Positions 51,669 through 59,904 of a DNA stretch of 64,000 nt are shown one piece after another (the stretch's first letter is position 1; every line of letters begins with the position of its first letter). The position numbers and the translations under genes are program-made. Source of the stretch: Tepidiformaceae bacterium (GTDB taxonomy: Bacteria; Chloroflexota; Dehalococcoidia; Tepidiformales; Tepidiformaceae); NCBI GenBank assembly GCA_958295975.1, contig OY282446.1, forward strand, positions 1,403,289 to 1,467,288, written 5' to 3'. A model generated the notes under the pieces. That model did not search any database. It was not told the DNA's origin and saw nothing but the letters and a program-made list of their open reading frames with translations.

Positions 51669-52273
51669 GCGTCCGCGCGGTCCAGCGCGCGCAGCCCGCG
51701 CCCCACGATGATCCAGCGTTGCAGCGCCGTCGCGTTCGCCAGCACGGCCAGGATGGGGACCGTGATCGTGAGCCCGTTCGCCAGCAGCCCGACGCCCAGC
51801 AGCACCACGCGCTCCTGGCGGCGGAAGAGGCCCTCGCGCGTGGGCGCGCCCTGCGCCTCCCCCCGCGCCCGCGCGTAGCTGACGGCGATGCCGCCGAAGA
51901 GCGCGGCGTAGGCGAACCCGGCCTGCACCGTCTCCCCCCGTTCGGCGAAGTACCAGACGCAGGCGCCCAGCACGAGCGCCTCGCCCACGCGGTCCATGAC
52001 GGCGTCGAGCACGGCCCCGAAGGGCGTCGCCCGGTCCGTCGCCCGCGCCACCGCGCCGTCCACGAAATCGAGGGCGCTGAAGGCGAGGAAGACCGCGCCC
52101 GCGATGAGCAGGCGCTCCTCCACGATCAGCCAGGCCGCCGTCGCGCTCCCCCCCACGCCCGCCAGCGTGATCATGTTGGGCGTGAGGCCGAGCGCCCCCA
52201 CGCGCCGCCCGATGGCGTCGCTCGCCCGCGCGGGGATGCGTTCCGGCAGGAGCCGCGGCCGCCGGGGGCTCAC
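51518..52273 (-). CDS. CDP-alcohol phosphatidyltransferase, probable phosphatidylinositol-phosphate synthase
   Basis: The 251-residue membrane protein carries the complete CDP-alcohol motif: ALDFVDGAVARATDRATPFG and AVLDAVMD, matching DxxDGxxARx8Gx3Dx3D. About six membrane segments follow. With ino1 and a PimA-like enzyme in the same operon, inositol-1-phosphate is the likely acceptor. The last 50 residues are a Gly/Ser/Ala-rich tail encoded opposite the Pro-rich tail of the peptidase, and may be read-through of the antisense strand rather than a functional part. The GTG start overlaps the glycosyltransferase stop. Confidence 0.85.
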   Translation of the reverse strand: MSPRRPRLLPERIPARASDAIGRRVGALGLTPNMITLAGVGGSATAAWLIVEERLLIAGAVFLAFSALDFVDGAVARATDRATPFGAVLDAVMDRVGEALVLGACVWYFAERGETVQAGFAYAALFGGIAVSYARARGEAQGAPTREGLFRRQERVVLLGVGLLANGLTITVPILAVLANATALQRWIIVGRGLRALDRADAQGGGGPHSPGSNSGSGSGGGDGAGGGGEAAGADADAAPRARLSSISENR

Positions 52274-53418
52274 GTCCGCGCCGGTTCCCGCCGCGGCGAG
52301 CGCGCCGCCGCCACCTGCCGCCGCTCGTAGAGCAGGCGCTCGTAGTAGGCCAGCACGCGCCGCGCCACGTTCTCCCAGCTGTAGCGCACCGCCTGGGCCT
52401 GCCCCTGCGTCCCCAGCCGCGCGCGCAGGGCGGGGTCGTCGCGCAGCCGCAGCACCGCCCGCGCCAGCGCTTCGTCGTCCTTGGGCGGCACGAGCAGCCC
52501 GTCCACCTCGTCCGTGATCACCCCCGCGAACCCCTCGATGTTGCTCGCCGCCACCGGCAGCCCCGCCGCCATCGCCTCCAGCAGGGCGATGCCCTGGCTC
52601 TCGTTGCCCGTGGCGGGCGACCAGAAGGCGTGCGCGCTGTGGTGGTAGCGCGGCAGCTCGTCGTAGGGCACGTTCGAGCGGAAGAGCACGCGCTCGTCCT
52701 CGCGCATGAGCCGCTCGTAGCGCCGGAAGCTGCCCGCGCCCACCACGATCAGGCGGCTGCGCGGCTCCGCCTCGCGGATGCGCCGGAAGGCCCGCAGCGC
52801 GTACTTCAGCCCCTTCCGCTTCTCCGGACGCCCCACGAACAGGATGTTGAAGCAGCCGTCGTCGAACTCGGGGAAGGGCGCCGCCTTCTCCGCGAAATGG
52901 GCGAAATCGATGCCGTTCGGGATCAGGTTGAAATAGCCCGGGAAGTAGCGCCCCACCAGCCGCGCCGCCGCCGGCGAGACCGCGATCTTGCCGTCCAGCT
53001 TGCGGAACCAGCGCCGCGTCAGCGGCCGCGTGTAGCCGTAGATGCGGTTGCCACCCTCCTTGGCCGCGTGGAAGGTGCCCACGTTGGCCGCGTTCGAATG
53101 GCGCAGCACCTGGTAGGTCAGCAGCGGCATGAGCGGCTCGTGCAGGTGCACGATCTCGAAGCCCCCGTCCTCCAGCAGGCTCTCGATGGCCCGCCCCTTC
53201 CAGGTGAAGCTGATGCGCGCCTTCGAGCCGCTCGTGGGCACCGTGCGCGGACGCCCCATGACCACGCACTCGCCCTCCGCCCCCTCCGGGTCGGAGGCGG
53301 GCGCGAGGATCGTGGCCTCGTGCCCCCAGCGGCGAAACTGCGTCGCCAGCTGGCCGATGTGCCGGTTCACGCCGCTGGGCACGGACCAGTCGTAGGGCGA
53401 CACGAGCGCGATCCTCAT
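52270..53418 (-). CDS. GT4 glycosyltransferase, PimA-like phosphatidylinositol mannosyltransferase
   Basis: The 382-residue GT-B protein begins RIALVSPYDWSVPSGVNRHI, the PimA pattern, with VHLHEPLMPLLTYQVL, GTFHAAKEGG, AVSPAAARL, LIPNGIDFAHF, ILFVGRPEKRKGL, and the donor-site EX7E in NESQGIALLEAMAAGLPV. PimA transfers mannose from GDP-mannose to phosphatidylinositol. Order and neighbours (phosphotransferase after it, acyltransferases before it) mirror the actinobacterial PIM cluster. The exact sugar is an inference. Confidence 0.85.
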   Translation of the reverse strand: MRIALVSPYDWSVPSGVNRHIGQLATQFRRWGHEATILAPASDPEGAEGECVVMGRPRTVPTSGSKARISFTWKGRAIESLLEDGGFEIVHLHEPLMPLLTYQVLRHSNAANVGTFHAAKEGGNRIYGYTRPLTRRWFRKLDGKIAVSPAAARLVGRYFPGYFNLIPNGIDFAHFAEKAAPFPEFDDGCFNILFVGRPEKRKGLKYALRAFRRIREAEPRSRLIVVGAGSFRRYERLMREDERVLFRSNVPYDELPRYHHSAHAFWSPATGNESQGIALLEAMAAGLPVAASNIEGFAGVITDEVDGLLVPPKDDEALARAVLRLRDDPALRARLGTQGQAQAVRYSWENVARRVLAYYERLLYERRQVAAARSPRREPART

Positions 53419-54149
53419 CCGGCCCCCCTCCAGGTGCTCCGCCGCGCCATCTTACGGGGCGTGGCCGAGAATCCCCACGCCAGCCCCAGCGCCGCCCGTC
53501 CCAGCCCGATCTGGCGCAGCGTGGGCGGCTGCGAGTGCCCCTCCCTCACCGCTCCCGCCTCCAGCGCCGCGCGCAGCTCCGCCGCCGTCGCGCCCGCGAA
53601 CTCGGTCCAGCCCGTCCCCATCTGGGGCAGGTGGTGGCCGTCGCTGCCGCCGCACACGGGCAGCCGCCAGCGTTCCGCGTTGCGCCGCGCCACGCGCCCC
53701 GCCGACACCCGCCCGGCGGGGCTGAAGTTGGCCTCGATGGCGTCGAACGTCACCCCCGCCTCGTTCCGCGCCGTCACGCGGTCGATGGTGCGCGCGCTCA
53801 GCGAGCGCGTCAGCCAGCTCATGGGGTGGGCCGCCACGGCCAGTCCCCCCTGCGCGTGGATCGCCTCCAGCGTCGCCTCCACGGAGCGGAAGACGGGCGG
53901 CGTGCGCTCGACGAACAGCGCCAGCAGGTGCCCCTGGCGGGTCGTCACCTCCGCGCCGGGGATCACCTCCACGCGCAGCCCGCGTTTGGCCGCCAGCTCC
54001 CGCGCCTCCAGCCCGCCGCGCGCGTCCTCGTGGTCGGTCACGGCGATCACGTCCAGCGTCGTGCGCTCCTCCACGTAGGTGAGCGCGTCCGCCACCGTGG
54101 CCATCCCGTCCGAGATGCGCGTGTGGATGTGCAGGTCCGCCCTACCCAC
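53415..54149 (-). CDS. PHP-domain phosphoesterase
   Basis: The 244-residue protein has the PHP metal motifs: RADLHIHTRISDG at the N-terminus, VIAVTDHEDARGG, VIPGAEVTTRQGHLLAL, VAAHPMSWLTRSL and CGGSDGHHLPQMG. It is likely a metal-dependent phosphatase or phosphoesterase. Inside this lipid operon it might be the inositol- or lipid-phosphate phosphatase that the pathway needs, which is an inference. The GTG start overlaps the preceding stop by 8 bp and its stop overlaps the glycosyltransferase ATG. Confidence 0.85.
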   Translation of the reverse strand: MGRADLHIHTRISDGMATVADALTYVEERTTLDVIAVTDHEDARGGLEARELAAKRGLRVEVIPGAEVTTRQGHLLALFVERTPPVFRSVEATLEAIHAQGGLAVAAHPMSWLTRSLSARTIDRVTARNEAGVTFDAIEANFSPAGRVSAGRVARRNAERWRLPVCGGSDGHHLPQMGTGWTEFAGATAAELRAALEAGAVREGHSQPPTLRQIGLGRAALGLAWGFSATPRKMARRSTWRGAG

Positions 54150-55035
54150 AGGCGTGCGCCTCCCAGAACGCCTCGAGCACCGTCCACTGCGCCGGGTCGC
54201 GCCGCAGATGCTCCCCGAAGCAGTCGGCCCAGCGCTGCGCCGCCGCGCGCACCGCCTCCTCGCGGTCGCCGTCGGCGGGCACCGTGAAGGGCTCCTCCAG
54301 CCACACCGTCTGGTCGTCGTTGGCGCGGCGCGTGGCGAACATGGGGATCACGGTCGCGCCCGTGCGCCGCGCCAGCTCCCAGGGTCCGCGCGGCAGCAGC
54401 ACGCGCCGGCCCAGCAGCTCCGCGCAGACGCCGTTGCCGGCGAGGTCGCGGTCCACCACCAGCGCCACCAGCCCCCCCGCGCGCAGCTCGCGCAGCGCCT
54501 GCCGGAAGCCGCCTGCGTCGGCCTCGGCCACGCGCCCGCCGCCCGCCGTCCGCAGCTTCGCCAGCTGGCGCGCCAGCGCGGGCGAGGCCAGCGGCTCCAC
54601 CAGCTCCACCCAGCTCCGCCCCCGCTGCGCGACCGCGATCAGCGCCAGCTCGGGGCTGCCCGCGTGCGCGCTGGCGATGATGGTCGCGCGCGGCTCGAGG
54701 AGGACGGGCACGCGCTCCTCGCCCATCACGCGCAGGTGCTTCCGCTCGTAGCCCGCGCGGTCGCGGTGGGGGAGCGACGCCAGGTCCACGTAGTAGCTGG
54801 CGGCGGACTGGAACACGCGCGGCGCCAGCGCCCGCGCCCGTTCGCGGTCGCCCCCGCAGGCGGGCGTCAGGTTCCCGATCACGCGCTCCCGCGCCGCCGG
54901 GCGCAGCGCCCACGCCAGCCAGCCAGCGCCCCACGCCAGCGCGTAGGCGGGCCGCGGGAAGCGCCCCGCCAGCGGCGCCCCCAGCCGCAGCCCCGCCAGC
55001 GTCAGCGCCCCGCGCACGGCCCCGCTCCGGCTCAC
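54142..55035 (-). CDS. LpxL/PatA-like lysophospholipid acyltransferase, copy 2
   Basis: The 297-residue protein belongs to the HtrB/PatA group: an N-terminal amphipathic/hydrophobic part (YALAWGAGWLAWALRPAARE), RVIGNLTPACGG, the active-site region IIASAHAGSPELALIA (H then acidic residue, in place of HxxxxD/E), DRDLAGNGVCAELLGR, LPRGPWELARRTGATVIP. Such enzymes acylate lipid A or, in actinobacteria, PI mannosides. It is distant from its neighbour copy 1. The GTG start overlaps the copy 1 stop. Confidence 0.82.
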   Translation of the reverse strand: MSRSGAVRGALTLAGLRLGAPLAGRFPRPAYALAWGAGWLAWALRPAARERVIGNLTPACGGDRERARALAPRVFQSAASYYVDLASLPHRDRAGYERKHLRVMGEERVPVLLEPRATIIASAHAGSPELALIAVAQRGRSWVELVEPLASPALARQLAKLRTAGGGRVAEADAGGFRQALRELRAGGLVALVVDRDLAGNGVCAELLGRRVLLPRGPWELARRTGATVIPMFATRRANDDQTVWLEEPFTVPADGDREEAVRAAAQRWADCFGEHLRRDPAQWTVLEAFWEAHACG

Positions 55036-55847
55036 GACGGCCAGAACTCCCGGAACATGTACCACTGGTCGGGGTACTGGCGGATGAACTCCTCGTGCGC
55101 GCTCATGATCGCCTGCGTGAGGTCGCGCACGTCGCGTTCGGCGTCGCCGCCGGGCTCGAAATCGAAGGCGAAGCGCGCGAGCACGTCGACGCGCCCGTCG
55201 CCGCGCCGCGGGAAGGCCGCCGCCGCCGCCGCCGCGCCCGTGCGCAGGGCCAGCCGCGCGGGCCCCGCGGGCACCTCCGTCTCCTCCCCGAAGAAGCGCA
55301 CGCGCACGCCGCCCTCGCGCAGGGGCCGGTCGATCAGGATCGCCACCAGCTCGTTGCGGCGCAGCGCGCGCAGCAGCGAGGGGCCCGCGCGCTCCATCTT
55401 CACGAGGCGCACGCCCAGCGCCTCGCGCCCGCCCACGATGAGCGCGTCCAGCCGCGGGTCCGCGAACGTCTCGCCCACCACCGTGAGCGGGTAGCCGCGC
55501 GCCGTGGCGCTGATCGCGCCCAGGTCCCAGTTGCCGAAATGCATCGGCGCCACCAGCGCCCCCCGCCCCCGCGCCAGCGCCCGCTCCAGCTCGGCGAAGC
55601 CCGGCGCCTCCGCCCCCACCGCCAGCCGTTCGGCGGGCGTGAGCCGCCCCGTGCCCGCGAACTCCATCACGTAGCGGAAATAGTTGGCCAGCGAGCGCCG
55701 CGCCACCCGCCGCCGCTCCGCCGCCGTGGCCCGCGGCAGCACGCGCTCGTAGTTGCGCGCCATCACCCGCCGCCCCTCCGGCCACAGGTAGTACCAGACG
55801 CTCCCGGCCAGCCCCGCCGCCCACCCCAGCGGGCGCGGCGGAACCAC
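55032..55847 (-). CDS. LpxL/PatA-like lysophospholipid acyltransferase, copy 1
   Basis: The 271-residue protein has VMARNYERVLPRATAAE, the HxxxxD-type motif in VAPMHFGNWDLGAIS, ILIDRPLREGGVRVRFFG, TEVPAGPARLALRTGAA and a final HEEFIRQYPDQWYMF, all HtrB/PatA features. The only usual start codon is GTG 55847, but the frame stays open back to the ino1 TAG stop and the intervening codons (TLSWLGWRTILALARV) look like the family's natural N-terminus. A non-standard start or readthrough is possible. Confidence 0.85.
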   Translation of the reverse strand: MVPPRPLGWAAGLAGSVWYYLWPEGRRVMARNYERVLPRATAAERRRVARRSLANYFRYVMEFAGTGRLTPAERLAVGAEAPGFAELERALARGRGALVAPMHFGNWDLGAISATARGYPLTVVGETFADPRLDALIVGGREALGVRLVKMERAGPSLLRALRRNELVAILIDRPLREGGVRVRFFGEETEVPAGPARLALRTGAAAAAAAFPRRGDGRVDVLARFAFDFEPGGDAERDVRDLTQAIMSAHEEFIRQYPDQWYMFREFWPS

Positions 55848-55913
55848 GCGCGCGAGCGCCAGAATCGTGCGCCAGCCCAGCCAGGAGAGCGTGGCGGCCC
55901 CCTTCGGCGGAGC

Positions 55914-56987
55914 CTAGTCCGCCGCCATGAACGACTCGACCATGTCGCGCGCCTCGTCGTCGTGGTACTGCACCGGCGGCGACTTCATGAACCAGGCGCT
56001 GGGCGCCAGCAGCGGCCCCTTCAGCCCCCGGTCCAGCCCCAGTTTGGCGCAGCGGATGGCGTCGATCACCACCCCCGCGCTGTTCGGGCTGTCCCACACC
56101 TCCAGCTTCAGGTCCACGTTCAGCGGCGCGTTCCCGAAGGTCGTGCCCTCCATGCGGATGTGGCACCACTTGCGGTCCTCCAGCCACGGCACGTAGTCGC
56201 TCGGCCCCACGTGCACGTCGTCCGCCGGCAGCTCGTAGTCGATCTGGCTGGTCACCGCCGACGTCTTCGAGATCTTCTTCGATTCCAGCCGCGCCCGCTC
56301 CAGCATGTTGTAGAAATCCGTGTTCCCGCCGAAATTCAGCTGGTAGGTGCGGTCCAGCCGCACCCCGCGGTCGGCGAACAGCCGCGCCAGCGTGCGGTGC
56401 ACGATGGTGGCCCCCACCTGGCTCTTGATGTCGTCCCCCACGATCGGCAGCCCCGCCTCCTCGAAGCGCCGCGGCCAGTAGCCGTTCTCGTCCCGCGCGA
56501 TGAACACCGGAATGCAGTTGATGAAGGCGCAGCCCGCCGCCAGCGTCTGCTCCACGTACCACTTCGTCGCCTCCTCCGAGCCCACCGGCAGGTAGTTCAC
56601 CACCACGTCCACCTCGTGCTCGCGCAGCAGCCGCGCGATGTCCGCCGTGCCCCCGGGCGCCTTCTCGATCACGCCCTCCAGATACTGCCCCAGCCCGTCG
56701 TGCGTCATGCCCCGCTCCACCTTCACCCCCTGGTGCGGCACCTCCGCGAAGCGCAGCGTGTTGTTGCGCCCCGCGAACACCGCCTCCGACAGGTCCTTCC
56801 CCACCTTCTCCGCGTCGATGTCGATGGCCACCGCCACGTTGATGTCGTTGATGTGGTAGCCCCCCGCCACGGGGTGCATGATGCCCGGCGCCTCGTCCCC
56901 CTCCTCCATGTGCCGGTAGAACTCCAGCCCCTGCACGAGCGAGGAGGCGCAGTTGCCCACGCCGATGATGGCCACGTTGATGCTCAC
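55914..56987 (-). CDS. ino1: Inositol-3-phosphate synthase
   Basis: The 357-residue protein has the NAD-binding [83 protein letters not shown] and [22 protein letters not shown], all typical of the short prokaryotic/actinobacterial MIPS form. It makes inositol phosphate from glucose-6-phosphate. The GTG at 56987 has GGAG nine bases upstream and gives the expected N-terminus. As first gene of the lipid operon it supplies the head group. Confidence 0.95.
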   Translation of the reverse strand: MSINVAIIGVGNCASSLVQGLEFYRHMEEGDEAPGIMHPVAGGYHINDINVAVAIDIDAEKVGKDLSEAVFAGRNNTLRFAEVPHQGVKVERGMTHDGLGQYLEGVIEKAPGGTADIARLLREHEVDVVVNYLPVGSEEATKWYVEQTLAAGCAFINCIPVFIARDENGYWPRRFEEAGLPIVGDDIKSQVGATIVHRTLARLFADRGVRLDRTYQLNFGGNTDFYNMLERARLESKKISKTSAVTSQIDYELPADDVHVGPSDYVPWLEDRKWCHIRMEGTTFGNAPLNVDLKLEVWDSPNSAGVVIDAIRCAKLGLDRGLKGPLLAPSAWFMKSPPVQYHDDEARDMVESFMAAD

Positions 56988-57120
56988 GGTTCGTCGCTCC
57001 GATTCCGTTGGTTCAGTGAGCGCGCGTCGTCCGCCCAAAGGCCGCGCCCGGGCCGTCGGGCCGCAACGCAGTACTCCACCGTACCAGCGCGCCCCCGCCC
57101 GCGCTACCCGCCCCCGCCGC
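56988..57120. other. Intergenic region between ino1 and tRNA-Arg
   Basis: About 130 bp separating divergent units. On the minus strand a TACGGT hexamer near 57077-57082 could serve the ino1 operon with a leader of about 85 nt. I see no riboswitch or hairpin that stands out. Confidence 0.3.
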
Positions 57121-57126
57121 TAGAAT
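57121..57126 (+). promoter_or_regulatory. -10 box of tRNA-Arg
   Basis: TAGAAT lies 12 bases before the first base of the tRNA. The hydrolase gene after the tRNA may share this transcript. Confidence 0.55.
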
Positions 57127-57138
57127 GGAGGCCGACGG

Positions 57139-57212
57139 GCCCCCGTAGCTCAGCGGACGAGAGCAGGCGTCTTCTAAACGCCCGGCCGCAGGTTCGACTC
57201 CTGCCGGGGGCA
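57139..57212 (+). tRNA. tRNA-Arg (anticodon TCT)
   Basis: The cloverleaf is complete: acceptor GCCCCCG / CGGGGGC, D-stem GCTC / GAGC, anticodon stem GGCGT / ACGCC with loop CTTCTAA giving anticodon TCT (57173-57175), and T-arm with GGTTCGACTCC. The discriminator base is A. The CCA end is not encoded (the next bases are TGA). It reads AGA/AGG codons, which are rare in this genome. Confidence 0.97.
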
Positions 57213-57258
57213 TGATCCCCGCCCCGCCGCCCCTCCGCGGCGGCCTCCGGAGCGAACC

Positions 57259-58236
57259 ATGCAGGTCTCCCCCAGCGTCCGCGCCGTCCAGGTCCCCGAC
57301 GAGAGCCCCATGCGCCCGCAGTCCACCAACGTCTACCTCGTGGGCCGCGGCCAGACGCTCACTGTCGACTCCGGCGAGGCGCTCGACCGGTACCGCTGGA
57401 TGCTGCGCGGCTACCTCGCCGCCGTCGAGCGCGCCGAGATCGCCGTCGCCGCCGTCACCCACCACCACGCCGACCACTCCGGCAACCTCAGGTGGGCGCG
57501 CGAGGTCTTCGGCGCGGACGTGGCCATCCCCGCCAACGGACGCCGCCTGCTCAGGGGCCGCCTGCCCGCCCGCGGCGTGCGCCCGCTGGCCGATGGCGAG
57601 ACCGTCGAGCTCGACGGCGGCGTGCGCCTGCGCGTGCTCGCCGCGCCCGGCCACTCCGTCGATTCCCTCTGCTTCTACCTCGAGGAGGAGGGCGTGCTCT
57701 TCACGGGCGACACCATGCTCGGCTCGACCACCACCACCGTGGACGACCTCGCCGCCTACCGCGCCACCCTGCGCCGCCTCGTCGAGCTGCCCAACCTGCG
57801 CGTCATCTGCCCCGGCCACGGCCCCCTCGTCATGGACCCGCGCGAGCGCCTCCAGTCCTACATCGACCACCGCGACGCGCGCGAGACGCAGATTCTGGCC
57901 GCGCTCGAACGGGACCGTCCCCGCACCAGCTGGGAGATCATGCTCGCCCTCTATCCCGACGTCGACGTCCGCCTGCGCCGCGCCGCCGATGGCAACGTGC
58001 GCGCCCACCTGCGCCAGCTCGAGGCGGAGGGCCGCGTGCGCGTCCACGCGGGCCGTCCCCGCCGCCCGCCCGCCCCCGGCGCGCGCGCCCGCGCCGAGGC
58101 CCGCGAACGCGAACGCCAGCGCGTCATCCGCCGCGCCCGCCGCCTTGAAGCCGCCGCCAGCCGCGCCGCCGTGCGCGCCCAGGAGAACCCGCCCGACGAG
58201 CAGTGGATCGAGCCCCCGCGCTACGAGCCGCGCTGA
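57259..58236 (+). CDS. Metallo-beta-lactamase fold hydrolase
   Basis: The 325-residue protein has AAVTHHHADHSGNLRW (HxHxDH), VLAAPGHSVDSLCFY, VLFTGDTMLGST and VICPGHGPLV, the zinc ligands of the fold. A C-terminal winged-helix-like region and a basic Arg/Ala-rich tail (about 255-300) resemble LACTB2-type endoribonuclease-like or hydroxyacylglutathione hydrolase-like proteins. The substrate is not evident. GGAG lies upstream of the ATG, 46 bp after the tRNA. Confidence 0.85.
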   Translation: MQVSPSVRAVQVPDESPMRPQSTNVYLVGRGQTLTVDSGEALDRYRWMLRGYLAAVERAEIAVAAVTHHHADHSGNLRWAREVFGADVAIPANGRRLLRGRLPARGVRPLADGETVELDGGVRLRVLAAPGHSVDSLCFYLEEEGVLFTGDTMLGSTTTTVDDLAAYRATLRRLVELPNLRVICPGHGPLVMDPRERLQSYIDHRDARETQILAALERDRPRTSWEIMLALYPDVDVRLRRAADGNVRAHLRQLEAEGRVRVHAGRPRRPPAPGARARAEARERERQRVIRRARRLEAAASRAAVRAQENPPDEQWIEPPRYEPR

Positions 58237-58263
58237 GCGCTCGCATCGCCGCCGCCAACGCGG

Positions 58264-58269
58264 TACGAT
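58264..58269 (+). promoter_or_regulatory. -10 box before the GltD-like gene
   Basis: TACGAT lies 15 bases before the ATG at 58285, so the leader would be about nine bases. Confidence 0.5.
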
Positions 58270-58284
58270 CATCCGCGACTGGCC

Positions 58285-59727
58285 ATGCCCGAAACGCACC
58301 TCGTCCACCGCAAGCTCGACATCGCCGTCCAGAAGGTCCCCAAGCAGGACGCCGGGGAGCGCGTCCGCAACTGGGACGAGACCTACCTGGGCTTCGACAT
58401 CAACTCCGCGCGCATCGAGGCCCAGCGCTGCATCCAGTGCCCCTCCGCTCCCTGCCAGGAGGCCTGCCCCGTCAGCAACGACATCCCCGGCGCCTTCGCC
58501 CTCGTCGAGGAGGGCGACATCCTCGGCGCCGCCGACAAGTTCCGCGAGACCAGCAACCTGCCCGAAATGTGCGGGCGCCTCTGCCCCCAGGAGAGCCTCT
58601 GCGAGGGCGCCTGCGTCGTCGGCTTCGCCATCCGCCCCGACGGGCGCGCCGAACCCCCCGTCACCATCGGCAAGCTCGAAGCCTTCGTCACCGACTACCA
58701 GCGCCGCGAGCTGGACGGCTACCCCCGCCCGAAATACCCGCCGCCCCCCAGCGGGCGCAAGGTCGCCGTCATCGGCGCGGGCCCCGCCGGGCTCGCCGTC
58801 GCCGAGATGCTCGCCTACCGCGGCCACGCCTCCACCGTCTTCGAATACTGGCCCGAACCCGGCGGCGTGCTCGTCTACGGCATCCCCAACTTCAAGATGC
58901 GAAAGCAGATCGTGGACGACTACATCACCCACCTCGAAGCCCTCGGCATCGAATTCCGCTGCAACACCTACGTCGGGCGCGACATCACCGTCGACGAGAT
59001 GCTCGACGGCGACTACGACGCCGTCTTCCTCGGCACCGGCGCGGGCGTCGGCAACGAACTCGGCATCGAGGGCGAGAACCTCGCGGGCGTCCACCGCGCC
59101 ACCGACTACCTCGTGCGCGGCAACCTGCGCCCCGACCAGCTGCCCCCCCACCTGCGTGACCCCCTGCCCCCGCCCCGCAGGGTCGCCGTCATCGGCGGCG
59201 GCGACACCTCCATGGACTGCGTGCGCACCGCCGTGCGCATGGGCGCCGAATCCGTCACCTGCGTCTACCGCCGCACCGAGGCCGAGATGCTGGGCCGCGG
59301 TGAGGAGCGCATCAACGCCCGCGAGGAGGGCGTCAACTTCGAAATGCTCACCGCCCCCCTGCGCATCCTCGGCGACGAAAGCGGCAAGGCCGTCGGCGTC
59401 GAATGCATCCGCATGGAACTGGGCGAACCGGACGACTCCGGACGCCGCCGCCCCGTCCCCGTCGCGGGCAGCGAATTCGTCATCGAGGCCGACACCATCC
59501 CCATCGCCATCGGCTACGGCGCCGACCCCGTCCTCCCCGAAACCACCAGCGGCCTGAGCACCAGCTGGGGCGCCCTCATCGCCATCGACGAGGGCGGGCG
59601 CACCTCGCGCAGGGGCGTCTTCGCGGGCGGCGACAACGTGAACGGCGCGGACCTCGTGGTCACGGCCCTCGCCGACGGCCGTCGCGCCGCCGACGCCATC
59701 GCCGCCTACATCGAGGGCCTGGCGTAG
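58285..59727 (+). CDS. GltD-like NAD(P)H flavoprotein with two 4Fe-4S clusters
   Basis: The 480-residue protein has an N-terminal ferredoxin-type domain with Cys49, 52, 57, 61 (CIQCPSAPCQEACP) and Cys96, 100, 106, 110 (CGRLCPQESLCEGAC), then an FAD Rossmann motif VAVIGAGPAGLAVAE and a second nucleotide motif VAVIGGGDTSMDCV, ending GVFAGGDNVNGADLVVTAL. This is the small subunit of glutamate synthase or a related electron-transfer subunit such as NfnB or PreT. No GltB is near; a molybdopterin oxidoreductase lies downstream after the repeat array, so it may pass electrons for that enzyme. Confidence 0.88.
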   Translation: MPETHLVHRKLDIAVQKVPKQDAGERVRNWDETYLGFDINSARIEAQRCIQCPSAPCQEACPVSNDIPGAFALVEEGDILGAADKFRETSNLPEMCGRLCPQESLCEGACVVGFAIRPDGRAEPPVTIGKLEAFVTDYQRRELDGYPRPKYPPPPSGRKVAVIGAGPAGLAVAEMLAYRGHASTVFEYWPEPGGVLVYGIPNFKMRKQIVDDYITHLEALGIEFRCNTYVGRDITVDEMLDGDYDAVFLGTGAGVGNELGIEGENLAGVHRATDYLVRGNLRPDQLPPHLRDPLPPPRRVAVIGGGDTSMDCVRTAVRMGAESVTCVYRRTEAEMLGRGEERINAREEGVNFEMLTAPLRILGDESGKAVGVECIRMELGEPDDSGRRRPVPVAGSEFVIEADTIPIAIGYGADPVLPETTSGLSTSWGALIAIDEGGRTSRRGVFAGGDNVNGADLVVTALADGRRAADAIAAYIEGLA

Positions 59728-59755
59728 GGCGTGTTCACGCTACGGAGCCTCTCTA

Positions 59756-59777
59756 GCTGATGGGGGCGGCCATCAGC
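59756..59777 (+). terminator. Hairpin after the GltD-like gene
   Basis: GCTGATGG and CCATCAGC form a perfect 8-bp stem with a 6-nt loop, 29 bp after the stop codon. A T tract is missing, so it would be an atypical terminator. Confidence 0.4.
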
Positions 59778-59901
59778 GGGGGAATTCGGCCTCGTCCACT
59801 TCGGATTCGCCGAACATCCGCACGTCGACCGGACCGTCGACCAGGATTTTGGGCGGCGCTCCCGGCTCGTTGCCTTTCGCATCCGCCGTCGCGCGCCCCA
59901 C
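59773..59901 (-). CDS. Candidate small ORF (42 residues) or gene remnant
   Basis: In the otherwise empty 59728-59904 stretch, the minus strand has a frame with codon use like real genes: GNEPGAPPKILVDGPVDV then MFGESEVDEAEFPR and TGA. A GTG at 59901 could start it, but the same frame stays open through the whole repeat array. It might be the tail of a decayed gene. I recognise no family. Confidence 0.25.
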   Translation of the reverse strand: MGRATADAKGNEPGAPPKILVDGPVDVRMFGESEVDEAEFPR

Positions 59902-59904
59902 GGC

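Noticed and set aside
54142-56562. 806-residue extension of the second acyltransferase
   Set aside because: The part beyond 55035 is an out-of-frame shadow of copy 1 and ino1.
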